A stretch of DNA of 64,000 nt from Corallococcus sp. EGB (GTDB taxonomy: Bacteria > Myxococcota > Myxococcia > Myxococcales > Myxococcaceae): positions 7,103,356-7,167,355 of the forward strand of contig NZ_CP079946.1 of NCBI RefSeq assembly GCF_019968905.1, written 5' to 3'. The notes under the pieces were generated by a model. The model made no database searches. It saw nothing but the letters and a program-made list of their open reading frames with translations, and was not told the origin of the DNA. Below, in pieces: positions 1-8,662 of the stretch; within the stretch, counting starts at the first letter, position 1; each line of letters starts with the position of its first letter. Made by a program: the position numbers and the translations under genes.

Positions 1-1774
1 TGTTCGCGCGCAGGGTCGTCCCGAAGAACGACGGCTCCTGCAGGACGATGCCCACCTGTCCCCGCACCGCGCTCAAGGACAGCTCCGACAGGTCGACCCC
101 GTCGTAGAGCACCCGTCCGCCCGTGGGCAGGTAGAGCCCCAACAGCAGGTTCGCGAGCGTGCTCTTCCCCGCGCCGGAGCGCCCCACGATGGCCACCAGC
201 TGCCCAGGCTCGATGCGCACGGACACGTCCTGGACCACCATGGACGACAGGGGGCTGAAGCGGAACGACACGCGCTCCATCTCGATGCGGCCCTGGAGGT
301 CCACGCGGGCCTCCGGCCGTGCCGTGTCGCGCTCCGCCGGGGTGTCCAGCACCTCGTCGATGCGCTCGACGTAGCTGCCCACCAGTTGCAGCTGCCCCAT
401 CGTGGCCACCAGGTTCGCCAGTGGTGTGAGCAGGGCCACGGCCAGCGCGTTGAGGCTCAACATCGTCCCCAGGCTCAGCTTGCCCTCCAGCACCTGCAGC
501 GCGCCCAGGCATAACAGCAGCAGCGGCGCGCTCAACTTCAGCGTGCCGGAGAGGGCATCCACCCAGGCGGTCAGCCGGCCTCGCGCGAGCGTGACGTTGA
601 GCACGTCCACGAAGAGGCCGGAGTAGTGCTGGACGGCGCGCTGCTCCGCGCCGAAGGCCTTCAGCGTCTGCATGCCCGTCAGCATCTCAATCTGGTAGCT
701 CTGGTTGCGCGCCTCCAGCTCCAGGTTCCGGGCGAGGAGGCTGCGCTGCTGGCGCCGGGACGCCCAGAACACCAGCAATTGCAGCGCGCCCAGGCCGCCC
801 ACCAGCAGGGCCGTGCCGGGGCTCGCCACGACCAGGATGACGAGGTAGAGCACCACCAGCAGGCCATCCAGCAGCGTGGACACGAGGCTGGAGGAGAGCA
901 CCTCGCGCACGGTGGACGTGACGTTGAGGCGCGCCATCAGGTCACCCGCCGCGCGCACCTGGAAGAAGGGATACGCCAGTGACACCAGGTGCTCGAGGAA
1001 CCCGAGCGTCATGTCCGAGTCCACCCGCGTGCGCAGCTCCAGCAGCAGATGACTGCGCACCAGCGAGGTCAGCAGGTGGAAGCACACCAGCGCGCCCAGC
1101 CCCACGCCCAGCACCAGCAGCAGGTGGTAGTCGCCCCGGGGAACGACCCGGTCCACCACCAGGCCCGTCAGCAGCGGGATGGAGAGCGTCAGGACCTGCA
1201 ACATCAACGACAGGACGAACACCCGCGTGAGCGTCTGGGATTGGCGCGCGAACTTCTCCACGTAGCGGGACATGCGCCGGGCCTTGCCCGGGCCGCGCAC
1301 GAAACCCTCGCCGGGCTCGAAGAGCAGCGCCACGCCGGTGAAGAACTGGCGGAACTGCTCCATGAGCACGAAGCGTCGGCCCTGCTCCGGGTCGACGATG
1401 TGCACGCCTTCGGGGGTCCACCGCTCGAAGACGACGTAGTGGGTGAACTTCCAATGGAGGACCGCCGCCGGGGGCAGGAAGGGCACGCCGTCCAGGTCGA
1501 TGGAGACGCCCCGCCCCCGCAGGCCGAAGGTGCGCCCCGCGGCCAGCAGGTGCGCCGCCGCGAGCCCGGCCTGGGCGGCTCCCGTCACCCGCCGCACCTC
1601 GTCCAGGCCCACGCCCCGGCCGTGGAAGCCCAGCACCATGGCCAGGCACGCGAGCCCGCACTCCGCCGCGGTCATCTGCCGCACTTCCGGGATGCGCCGG
1701 CCGCGCGCCGCTTCCTGCAGCCGCCTCAGCGCGGGGAAGCGCTCCACGAGTCCCCGTCCCGTCTCATCCGCCAT
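1..1774 (-). CDS. lanT: C39-peptidase ABC transporter (lanthipeptide exporter), C-terminus beyond window
   Basis: Processing and export ATPase of the inner membrane; partial, the frame stays open to the left edge (about 591 codons visible). The N-terminus is a papain-like C39 peptidase: [16 protein letters not shown] with catalytic Cys39, followed by FTHYVVFE (His) and [10 protein letters not shown] (Asp). C39 domains cut leaders after Gly-Gly, which fits the precursor at 5031. A polytopic segment follows, then an ATPase domain with Walker [10 protein letters not shown] (about 150-180) and Q-loop [12 protein letters not shown] at the left edge; signature, Walker B and H-loop lie outside. The ATG at 1774 overlaps the end of the adaptor gene by 11 bases, so the two are probably translationally coupled. 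The transporter family is clear; the symbol and the link to this lanthipeptide rest on position. Confidence 0.9.
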   Translation of the reverse strand, partial: MADETGRGLVERFPALRRLQEAARGRRIPEVRQMTAAECGLACLAMVLGFHGRGVGLDEVRRVTGAAQAGLAAAHLLAAGRTFGLRGRGVSIDLDGVPFLPPAAVLHWKFTHYVVFERWTPEGVHIVDPEQGRRFVLMEQFRQFFTGVALLFEPGEGFVRGPGKARRMSRYVEKFARQSQTLTRVFVLSLMLQVLTLSIPLLTGLVVDRVVPRGDYHLLLVLGVGLGALVCFHLLTSLVRSHLLLELRTRVDSDMTLGFLEHLVSLAYPFFQVRAAGDLMARLNVTSTVREVLSSSLVSTLLDGLLVVLYLVILVVASPGTALLVGGLGALQLLVFWASRRQQRSLLARNLELEARNQSYQIEMLTGMQTLKAFGAEQRAVQHYSGLFVDVLNVTLARGRLTAWVDALSGTLKLSAPLLLLCLGALQVLEGKLSLGTMLSLNALAVALLTPLANLVATMGQLQLVGSYVERIDEVLDTPAERDTARPEARVDLQGRIEMERVSFRFSPLSSMVVQDVSVRIEPGQLVAIVGRSGAGKSTLANLLLGLYLPTGGRVLYDGVDLSELSLSAVRGQVGIVLQEPSFFGTTLRAN

Positions 1775-2711
1775 GGGGGAGCAGCTCCTTCAGTCCGGGG
1801 ACGAGCGTGAGCAGGATGCTCTCCGCCTTCACCCGCGCCTCCGCCCGTGCCGGCATGCCGTCGTAGTAGTTGAAGGTCCGCCCCTCGCGGACGAACGTCC
1901 GCAGCGGCAGCCGCGCGCGCACGAGCACCAGCGCGCCCTCCAGGGGAATGGCATCCGCCAGCTCCGGGCCCAGGTAGCGCCGCGCTTCACCAGGCCCGAT
2001 GATCTGATCACCCACGGACTCGATGACGAGGTCGCGGTACTCGTAGGCGAAGCCCTGCAGCTCCAGGCGCAGGTCCATGCCCGGCACGAGCAGCGGACGG
2101 TACTGGCCCGGCAGGAAGGCCAGCACCGCCACCGTCGCGTCATCTCCCAACAGCGACAGCGCGCGCATGCCCGAGGAGATGTACTGCCCGGGCTGGAGCC
2201 GCACGTCCCCCACGACGCCCGCGTGGGGCGCCCGCAGCGTGCGCTCCTCCAGACGGGCCTGGGCCAGCTCACGTTCGGCGCGAAGCCCCGTGAGCGCCTG
2301 GCGCGCGCCCTCGTCCGTGGGGTCGCGCAGGTAGCGGACGAGTTGCAGCTCGAACTCGCGGGAGATGCGCGCCAGGGTCCCCTGCTCCTGTTCGGACGCG
2401 AAGTGCACCAGCGGCTGGCCCGCCACGACCCGCTGACCGGGCTGCACGTCCACCGTCAGCACCACGCCGGAGAACGCGACCGTCAGGTCCGTCTTGCCCT
2501 CCACGCGGATGAGCGCGGGGCCCGACGCATACTCGAAGAGCGTGCCCACGCAGAAGAAGAGCAGCGAGCAGACCATCACGCCCACGAGCAACCCGTAGGC
2601 CCACCGGGTCCACGCGGGGCTGATCCGCAAGACGTCCCCACCAGACTCCGCGTGGGCCCGCTGCCGGTACTCCAGCGCCTCCTTGCGGAACGGGCTCGGC
2701 CGGGACGTCAT
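1764..2711 (-). CDS. HlyD-family periplasmic adaptor of the C39 exporter
   Basis: A 315-aa membrane-fusion (adaptor) protein that should bridge the inner-membrane C39 ABC transporter to an outer-membrane channel. It opens with a cytoplasmic stretch ([10 protein letters not shown], typical of bacteriocin-type adaptors), then one membrane segment around residues 35-58. A lipoyl half-motif follows ([18 protein letters not shown]), a short helical hairpin, and the second lipoyl half ([20 protein letters not shown]), then a beta-barrel region. The hairpin is short compared with haemolysin-type HlyD. Its ATG shares ATGA with the stop of the adaptor gene upstream, and its 3' end overlaps the transporter gene, so the three form one tight operon. 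Family clear; no outer-membrane partner is visible in the window. Confidence 0.85.
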   Translation of the reverse strand: MTSRPSPFRKEALEYRQRAHAESGGDVLRISPAWTRWAYGLLVGVMVCSLLFFCVGTLFEYASGPALIRVEGKTDLTVAFSGVVLTVDVQPGQRVVAGQPLVHFASEQEQGTLARISREFELQLVRYLRDPTDEGARQALTGLRAERELAQARLEERTLRAPHAGVVGDVRLQPGQYISSGMRALSLLGDDATVAVLAFLPGQYRPLLVPGMDLRLELQGFAYEYRDLVIESVGDQIIGPGEARRYLGPELADAIPLEGALVLVRARLPLRTFVREGRTFNYYDGMPARAEARVKAESILLTLVPGLKELLPHGG

Positions 2712-3649
2712 GGCGTGGCCGCCTGGGAAGGAGCCTCGACCTGGACGAACACCCGCACCACGACGCCCGAAGACACCGGCGCGGAGGAGTCCTCGCGGGG
2801 CACGCTCGCGATGGCCAGGATCATGCGTGAGGCCGCGTCCACCTCTGGCGCCACGTGCGCCACCCTGCCCTCCAGGATCTGCTTCAGGGACGGGACCTCC
2901 ACGGACAGCCGCGTCCCCACGGTGAGGTCCGCCGCCTGGTCCTCTGGGATGGCGAAGCGCACCTGCTGCGCCCCGGAGCGGATGAGGTGGTAGAGGGCGC
3001 GGCCGGGGGACACCATCGCGCCGGTGTCCAGGTAGCGGTTCGCCACCTGTCCGTCGAAGGGCGCGAGCACGGAGGCATCGGAGAGCTTCTGGGAGATCTG
3101 CGCCACCCGAGCCTTGCGCTCGGCCACGACGGCCTCCGCCGCGCGCAGGCGGCCCACGGCGGTCTGCTCCTGGTAGCGAGCCGTGGCCACCTCCTCCTCG
3201 GAGAGGGCGCCCAGGGCCCGCTGCCGCGGATCGGCCCGGCGCTGGAGCCGCTCCTGCATCTCCGTGAGCGCGATGGAGGCGATGTGTTGCTCCGCCTCGC
3301 CCGCCTGGAGCGACGCCTGCGCCACGGCCAGCTCCCGTTGCAGGGCCCGCGTGTCCAGTTGGGCGAGGACGGCGCCCTGGCGCACGGTGTCTCCCACCTG
3401 CGCGTTCATGCGCTCGACGGTGCCCTCCATCCGCGCGGCCACGTCCACGCTGCCGCTGGCGACGATGACGCCGAGGAATCCTTCGCGATGGGGCGTCGTC
3501 CCAGCCACGCGGGGTCCGGACTGCGGAGAGGAGGCCGGCGCTCTCGGAGCGACGGCTCCGCGGCCACCGTGCCAGCGGATGAGCAGGAGCGCCCCCAGGA
3601 AGACCAGAGCACCAAAGCTCAGCGCCAATGTCGTGCGTCGTGAAATCAC
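2708..3649 (-). CDS. Second periplasmic adaptor, RND/AcrA-like, of the export operon
   Basis: A 313-aa adaptor of the RND efflux type. A single N-terminal membrane anchor (TLALSFGALVFLGALLLI) is followed by a lipoyl motif (VERMNAQVGDTVRQGAVLAQ), a long coiled-coil hairpin from about residue 95 to 170, the returning lipoyl half (VLAPFDGQVANRYLDTGAMV) and a beta-barrel/membrane-proximal domain. I chose GTG at 3649 because it places the anchor near residue 10; no good ribosome site is visible. An in-frame ATG at 3769 would add 40 residues without hydrophobic character. It is first in the leftward operon and shares ATGA with the next gene. Two different adaptors in one exporter operon is unusual. 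No RND pump or outer-membrane channel gene is visible. Confidence 0.75.
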   Translation of the reverse strand: MISRRTTLALSFGALVFLGALLLIRWHGGRGAVAPRAPASSPQSGPRVAGTTPHREGFLGVIVASGSVDVAARMEGTVERMNAQVGDTVRQGAVLAQLDTRALQRELAVAQASLQAGEAEQHIASIALTEMQERLQRRADPRQRALGALSEEEVATARYQEQTAVGRLRAAEAVVAERKARVAQISQKLSDASVLAPFDGQVANRYLDTGAMVSPGRALYHLIRSGAQQVRFAIPEDQAADLTVGTRLSVEVPSLKQILEGRVAHVAPEVDAASRMILAIASVPREDSSAPVSSGVVVRVFVQVEAPSQAATP

Positions 3650-3892
3650 GCGGGAGTCATACGGGGTGCGGAGCGCACGGGAGCCGGGGACTGAAACGAA
3701 AGAAGATGAGACACGTTGTGACAATCCAGGTTCGAGGCCGGACAGCCCGGCATCCCCCGGATGCCGCATTGTACTTCGGCGGGCCCCGGCGCCACTTTCC
3801 ATTTCGTGCGCCCCCTTCACCCGCGCCCCATTTCTCGTATGTTCGGCGCACCGATTCAGTCTCTGCCCCCCACCGCGCATCCAGGTCATCCC

Positions 3893-4828
3893 ATGCTTCG
3901 TCCGCGATTCGCAGCCCTTGCACTGCTCCCGCTCGTCTCCGCCTGTTCCTCCCCGGAGTGCACGGACACAACGGATTGTGCGTCCCGAGGCCCCGACATC
4001 GTTTGTGTTGAAGAGCGTTGCGTTCAGGCTTCCGCGCCAGACGCGGGGCCCCATGACGCAGGCGCGGATGACGCGGGCGCGGATGACGCGGGCTCGGATG
4101 ACGCGGGCTCCGGCGACGCGGGGACTCCCGACGCGGGGACTCCCGACGCGGGCTCCACGGATGCCGGCGAAGCGGATGCGGGCAGCGTGGATGGCGGTGG
4201 GCCGCCTCCTCCGGAAGCCTCGCTCCGCATCACCGAGATCAACCCCGACCTCCCGCAGGACCTCATCGAGCTGGTGGCCGTCAGCGGCGGGACCCTGGCG
4301 GGCATCTCCCTCCAGGAGCTCACCAACTCGGATTTCACCTTCACCTTTCCCCAGGGCTATACGGTGGAGACAGGCGCCGTGCTCGTGCTCCACCTCGGTG
4401 GCTCCTGCACCGACGCTCCTGGCAATCCGGCCTCCTGCGGACAGACATCCCCGTTCAGCGCCAGTGCCTGGGATTTCAGCATGCCAGGCACGCTGAGCTA
4501 CTCAGGCAAGGTGTTTGAATTGATTTCGTCCAAGGGGACGCCTGTCGATGGCGTTCCCTTCGTCCGAGCCTCCGGGGAGATGCCCTCGAGCATCGTCGCC
4601 GCCGTCCAGCGCCTGCAGGCGGACCGTGTCTGGGATTCCACCCCTTGCATCCACGACATGACCACGGGCTTCGCCAAGGACCGCTACTGCCGGAACATCT
4701 CCGTGAACTGGTCCGACCTCAACGCGAGCACCAGCATCATGCGCATCAGTGGCGCCTCACCGCTGACGACTCCGGGAATCCAGACACAATGGAGCGGCCC
4801 TCTGCCTTCCCGCTGGGGGACCTACTAA
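3893..4828 (+). CDS. Lipoprotein with Asp-Ala-Gly linker and lamin-tail-like domain
   Basis: A 311-aa predicted lipoprotein. The signal peptide ends in the lipobox LVSAC (Cys about residue 17). A Cys-containing stretch (CTDTTDCASR) precedes a low-complexity linker of about 50 residues rich in DAG repeats, common in myxobacterial surface lipoproteins. The remainder (from LRITEINPDLPQDLIEL) resembles the lamin-tail (LTD) beta-sandwich family. ATG 3893 was chosen because it is the only start directly before a signal peptide. It lies between the export operon, which it faces away from, and the lanthipeptide precursor, pointing the same way as the latter but 202 bases upstream. A role in the lanthipeptide system is possible but has no direct support. 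Confidence 0.75.
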   Translation: MLRPRFAALALLPLVSACSSPECTDTTDCASRGPDIVCVEERCVQASAPDAGPHDAGADDAGADDAGSDDAGSGDAGTPDAGTPDAGSTDAGEADAGSVDGGGPPPPEASLRITEINPDLPQDLIELVAVSGGTLAGISLQELTNSDFTFTFPQGYTVETGAVLVLHLGGSCTDAPGNPASCGQTSPFSASAWDFSMPGTLSYSGKVFELISSKGTPVDGVPFVRASGEMPSSIVAAVQRLQADRVWDSTPCIHDMTTGFAKDRYCRNISVNWSDLNASTSIMRISGASPLTTPGIQTQWSGPLPSRWGTY

Positions 4829-5030
4829 GCCTCCACCGCTGACTCATTCAAAGCTTCACAGCGGCCGGGCACTTCACTGAATGTGCCCCCCTTCAGCGCT
4901 CCGGGAAAAGTGAGGCATTCGCGACTCATGTCCGCGTCACTCGCTGATACATGGAAATGCTGGAGAGGTTTGAAGCGACCGGACTGCGCGAGATACCCTT
5001 GGCGGGCCGTCACAAGGAGGCGGCCCCACC
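4829..5030 (+). promoter_or_regulatory. Presumed promoter/leader region of the lanthipeptide precursor
   Basis: This 202-base gap has no credible gene and no clear hairpin after the lipoprotein stop. It must contain the precursor promoter unless the precursor is co-transcribed with the lipoprotein. I cannot point to a convincing -35/-10 pair. Confidence 0.3.
5014..5020 (+). promoter_or_regulatory. Strong ribosome binding site of the precursor gene
   Basis: AAGGAGG lies 10 bases before ATG 5031 and 13 before ATG 5034. It is one of the best Shine-Dalgarno sequences in the window, consistent with a highly translated precursor peptide. Confidence 0.8.
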
Positions 5031-5261
5031 ATGATGACTCCCGACCTGATCATCCGCGCCTGGAAGGACCCGTCGTTCCGCGAGAGCCTCACCGCCGAGC
5101 AGCGCGCTCAGCTGCCCGCGAATCCCTCGGGCGCGACGCTGAACGAGCTGAACGAGTCCGAGCTGCTGGACGTCGTTGGCGGCCTGAAGGACGTAGGCGA
5201 CTTTTTCACCGCCACCAACTCCTGTGAGTACATCTGCACCAACCTGACGTTCGTGTGCTGA
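5031..5261 (+). CDS. lanA: Class II lanthipeptide precursor, mersacidin/lichenicidin leader family
   Basis: A 76-aa precursor. Residues 1-51 form the leader: DLIIRAWKDPSFRESL and the LPANPSG segment are typical of the mersacidin/lichenicidin type 2 lantibiotic leader family, and it ends in ELLDVVGG, the double-Gly site for a C39 protease. The predicted 25-residue core (52-76) holds four Thr (core positions 9, 11, 19, 22), one Ser (13) and three Cys (14, 18, 25, the last residue), so up to three (methyl)lanthionine rings. Spacing suggests Thr11-Cys14 and Thr22-Cys25 rings (inference). A LanM gene follows 134 bases downstream behind a hairpin. ATG 5031 or 5034 may start; the strong ribosome site serves either. 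Assignment is firm; ring pattern and activity are not known. Confidence 0.92.
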   Translation: MMTPDLIIRAWKDPSFRESLTAEQRAQLPANPSGATLNELNESELLDVVGGLKDVGDFFTATNSCEYICTNLTFVC

Positions 5262-5312
5262 GGGACGGGGTGTGATGGGCAGCTCCCACGGGGAGCCCTC
5301 CCGTTTCACCCG

Positions 5313-5348
5313 AGGCGCGGGGGCTCCGGCCCTCGCGCCTGTCTTTTT
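5313..5348 (+). terminator. Attenuator-type hairpin between lanA and lanM
   Basis: Arms AGGCGCG (5313-5319) and CGCGCCT (5334-5340) pair perfectly, with an inner GGG/CCC extension, and are followed by TTTTT at 5344-5348. It is the only intrinsic terminator in the window with a clear T-run directly behind the stem. A weaker stem GCTCCC/GGGAGC lies at 5282-5296. Position between precursor and synthetase suggests partial termination to keep precursor mRNA in excess. Confidence 0.75.
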
Positions 5349-5395
5349 CCACGTCCCGCCGGACGTGAAGTGCGTGCATGCGTGAGGGCTCGAAG

Positions 5396-8300
5396 ATGGG
5401 TGCGTGGGAACGGGCAGCCTTCCTCCATGAGCGGGAGGCCACGGATGCGGACCCTTCCGCCCCGGCGCTCCAGAAGGCCGAGGCGCGCCACCAGGCGTGG
5501 CGGCGCAGCACGCTGGGCGATGAGGCGTCCTTCGACGAGCGGCTCCGCGGCGTGGGACTCGACGCGGCCTCCTTCGTGCGCAGGCTCGCCGCGGGCACCG
5601 CGCGGCCCGAAGCCCTGACGTGGCGGCCACTCCTCGAGGAAGTGCTGGCGGACCGCGCGGCCGATGTCGTCCTGCCGCCCCCCGTGGACGCGGGCCCGCG
5701 GATGCGTGTGCCGTCCCTGACCCGCCGGTTCCTCCAACTGGGCCTTCGCCGGCTGCGCACCGGAATCGCGGCACTGGCCGCCCGGACGAAGCGGGCCGCG
5801 GACACGTTGCTGGACGCGCGCGCCGTGGCCTGGCTCGTGGAGGCGCTGGAGCAGCGGTTGATCCAGGCCGCGACCCGGTCCCTGGTGCTGGAGCTCAACG
5901 TGGCCCGGCTCCGGGGCGAGCTGGTGGGCGAGACGCCTCAAGCGCGCTTCGAGCACTTCGCCCTGCACGCCCTGGAGGCCCCGGGCCGGCTCACCGCGTT
6001 CCTGGAGGAGTACCCGGTCCTGGCGCGACTGCTGGTGACGCACCTGGAGCGCTGGCTCCATACGAGCCTGGAGCTGCTGACGCGCCTGGCGGAGGACCGC
6101 GAGGCATTGGTGGCCCTGCTGGACGCGGGCGTGGATCCGGGCCCGCTCGTGGAGGTGCGCGCCGGAGCGGGCGACTCACACCGCGAGGGCCGCAGCGTGG
6201 CGCTGCTGACCTTCCGCTCCGGACTGCGCGTCGTCTACAAGCCGCGGTCGCTGGAGATCGAAGCGCGCTACCAGGACCTGCTGGAGCAGCTGGAGCGCTG
6301 GGGGTTGCGCCGTCCGCACCGCCGCTTGAAGGTGCTCACGCGCGAGTCGCACGGCTGGGTGGAGTACGTGGAGACCGGCGGGTGCGAGGACCGCGACGCC
6401 GTGGCGCGCTTCTACTGGCGTCAGGGCAGCCACCTGGCGCTGGTGTATCTGCTGCGCGGGGTGGACCTCCACTCCGGCAACCTCCTCGCCGCCGGGGAGT
6501 TCCCCGTCCTGGTGGACCTGGAGGGGCTCTTCCACCAGCTGGCCATCCCTCGTACCGATGACACGGCGATGTCCCGGGCCGCGCGCCTGCTCGAGCGGTC
6601 CGTGATCAGCAGCGGCCTGCTGCCCACGCTGCTCTTCGGCAGGGAGGGCCAGGCCGGCGTGGACCTGAGCGGGCTGGGCGGCGAGGCCGGTCAGCTCTTC
6701 CCCTACGCCGCGCCCACGCTGGAGGACCGCGCACGGGACACCCTGCACGTCGTCCGCCGGCAGCCGGCCACGGCAGCGGCCCACAATCGCCCGCTGCTCC
6801 ACGGGCAGCCCGTGGACGTCACCGCGTTCGCGGCGTGCATCGAAGAGGGCTTCCAGGAGACCTACTCGCTGCTGCTCCAGCATCGCGAGACGGTGGCGCG
6901 GACACTCGAAGGTTTCCGGGACGTGGAGGTGCGTCACATCGCCCGCGCGACGATGCGCTACGGCTTCCTCCTCCAGGAGGGCCTCCACCCGGACTTCCTG
7001 CGCGACGCGCTCGACAGGGATCAGCTGCTCGACAAGCTGTGGGCGGAGGTTCGCGTGCGCCCCGCGCTGGCGCGGCTCACGGCCTCCGAGCACGAGGACC
7101 TCCGGCTGGGCGACGTGCCCGTCTTCACCGCCCGGCCCGGCTCCCGCCACGTCTGGGACAGCCGGGGGCGCTGCATCCCGGATCATCTGCCGCGCCCCGC
7201 CCTGGAGGGCTCGCTCCAACTGCTGGAGTCCCTGAGCGCCGAGGACTGCGCCGCGCAGGTGGCGCTCATCCGTCAGTCACTGGTGACGCTCGAACGGGAG
7301 CAGGAGCCGATGCCCCGCGCGCCGGGGCCAACCACCGGAGACACCCTGCCCCCTCCCGCCATGCCCGAGGCGTGCCTGGCTGGCGCGATCCAACTGGGCG
7401 AGCGGCTGGCGGCCCAAGCCATCCATGGCACGCACGACGCTGGCTGGATTGGAATGGGCCTTCAGGACCTGGAGCGTCGCCGGTGGGGACTCTCCCCGCT
7501 GCACACGGACCTCTTCGATGGCGTCGGAGGCCCGGCGCTCTTCTTCGGCTACCTGGCGGCGGTGACGGGCCGGGAGGACTTCAGGTCGCTGGCGCGCAGG
7601 GCGGCGATGCCGGTGCGCGAAGCGTGGCGCGCGTCCGAGTCCCAGCACCCTCCCGGCGTGGGGGCTTTCTCGGGCCGTGCGTCGCACGTCTATGTCCTCA
7701 GCCACCTCGCCGTGGCGCTGGGCGACGCCGCGCTGCTGGAGGAGGTCCACGCGGGCCTGGGCTCGCTGGAGGCGAGGATCGACGCGGACACGGCGCTGGA
7801 CCTGGTCGCGGGCGTCGCGGGGGCCGCGCTGGTGCTGATGCGGCTCCACCAGCAGACCGGCAGCGAGGAGGCGCTCCGGCTGGCGCGGCGGTGCGGAGAG
7901 CGGATGCTCCAGACCGCGAGCGACGCCGAGCACGGAGGCCGCGCCTGGGTGGTGCCCACGGCGGGTCGCGCGCTCACGGGCCTGGCCCACGGCGCATCCG
8001 GCTTCATCTGGGCCCTGCTGGAGCTGGCCGCGCTCACCGGCGACGAGCGCTACCGGGAGGCCGCGCGCCAGGGCCTCGCCTTCGAACGGGCCTTGTTCGT
8101 TCCGGAGCGCGGCAACTGGAAGGATTTGCGCACGTCGAAGAACGGCGAGCCGATGGTGCCCGGCGGCTTCATGACGGCCTGGTGCAACGGGGCCGCGGGC
8201 GGCGCCCTGGCCCGGCTGTTGTCCCTGCGCCACCTGGACGATGCGCGGCTGCGCGACGAGCTTCGCGCGGGGCTCGCCACCGTGCAGCGAGAGGGCTTCG

Positions 8301-8605
8301 GCGGCAGCCACTGCCTCTGCCACGGGGACGTGGGCAACCTGGAGGTGCTGCACCTGGCGGGAGAGGTGCTGGGCGAGGAGGCCTGGAAGCAGGCCGCGCG
8401 CTCGCGAGCCGCGCGGGTGCTGGCGCAGGGCCTCGATGGGACATGGCGCTGTGGCCTGCCCCGGTTCACCGAGGCCCCCGGGCTGATGCTGGGATTGGCC
8501 GGCATCGGGATGGGGCTCCTGCGCCTCGCCGCGCCCGACGTCGTGCCGTCCGTGCTGGCGTTGCAGGCTCCCCGCCGCGGCCCCTTCCCTTCATCCGCGC
8601 CCTGA
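5396..8605 (+). CDS. lanM: Class II lanthipeptide synthetase LanM
   Basis: Bifunctional enzyme of about 1069 aa that dehydrates Ser/Thr in the core and joins them to Cys; normal length for LanM. Counting from ATG 5378, the kinase-like dehydratase half has VVYKPRS (Lys288), DLHSGN (Asp363, His365, Asn368) and VDLEG (Asp380, Glu382), matching the phosphorylation/elimination residues of known LanMs. The C-terminal LanC-like cyclase carries the zinc ligands Cys936 (AWCNG) and Cys981-His982 (CHGD). All key residues are intact. I prefer ATG 5396 because GAGGG lies 7 bases upstream; ATG 5378 would add six residues. It follows lanA in the same direction. The next gene converges on it, so it ends the locus. 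Confidence 0.95.
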   Translation: MGAWERAAFLHEREATDADPSAPALQKAEARHQAWRRSTLGDEASFDERLRGVGLDAASFVRRLAAGTARPEALTWRPLLEEVLADRAADVVLPPPVDAGPRMRVPSLTRRFLQLGLRRLRTGIAALAARTKRAADTLLDARAVAWLVEALEQRLIQAATRSLVLELNVARLRGELVGETPQARFEHFALHALEAPGRLTAFLEEYPVLARLLVTHLERWLHTSLELLTRLAEDREALVALLDAGVDPGPLVEVRAGAGDSHREGRSVALLTFRSGLRVVYKPRSLEIEARYQDLLEQLERWGLRRPHRRLKVLTRESHGWVEYVETGGCEDRDAVARFYWRQGSHLALVYLLRGVDLHSGNLLAAGEFPVLVDLEGLFHQLAIPRTDDTAMSRAARLLERSVISSGLLPTLLFGREGQAGVDLSGLGGEAGQLFPYAAPTLEDRARDTLHVVRRQPATAAAHNRPLLHGQPVDVTAFAACIEEGFQETYSLLLQHRETVARTLEGFRDVEVRHIARATMRYGFLLQEGLHPDFLRDALDRDQLLDKLWAEVRVRPALARLTASEHEDLRLGDVPVFTARPGSRHVWDSRGRCIPDHLPRPALEGSLQLLESLSAEDCAAQVALIRQSLVTLEREQEPMPRAPGPTTGDTLPPPAMPEACLAGAIQLGERLAAQAIHGTHDAGWIGMGLQDLERRRWGLSPLHTDLFDGVGGPALFFGYLAAVTGREDFRSLARRAAMPVREAWRASESQHPPGVGAFSGRASHVYVLSHLAVALGDAALLEEVHAGLGSLEARIDADTALDLVAGVAGAALVLMRLHQQTGSEEALRLARRCGERMLQTASDAEHGGRAWVVPTAGRALTGLAHGASGFIWALLELAALTGDERYREAARQGLAFERALFVPERGNWKDLRTSKNGEPMVPGGFMTAWCNGAAGGALARLLSLRHLDDARLRDELRAGLATVQREGFGGSHCLCHGDVGNLEVLHLAGEVLGEEAWKQAARSRAARVLAQGLDGTWRCGLPRFTEAPGLMLGLAGIGMGLLRLAAPDVVPSVLALQAPRRGPFPSSAP

Positions 8606-8662
8606 AAGGGACGGCGGGCCACCGCACCGGTCCGCCTCCCCACCCGCCGGCCGATACGGCGG

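Noticed and set aside
989-2993. Long + strand open frames across the export operon
   Set aside because: The minus strand encodes clear C39, ATPase and adaptor motifs; the + frames have shadow composition only.
4024-4200. Short direct repeats considered as a CRISPR-like array
   Set aside because: The units are 9-12 bases, in frame within a lipoprotein gene, and there are no spacers.
4024-4344. Minus-strand frame of Pro/Ala/Ser repeats opposite the DAG linker
   Set aside because: It is the direct antisense of the DAG repeat of the lipoprotein; no signal or start context.
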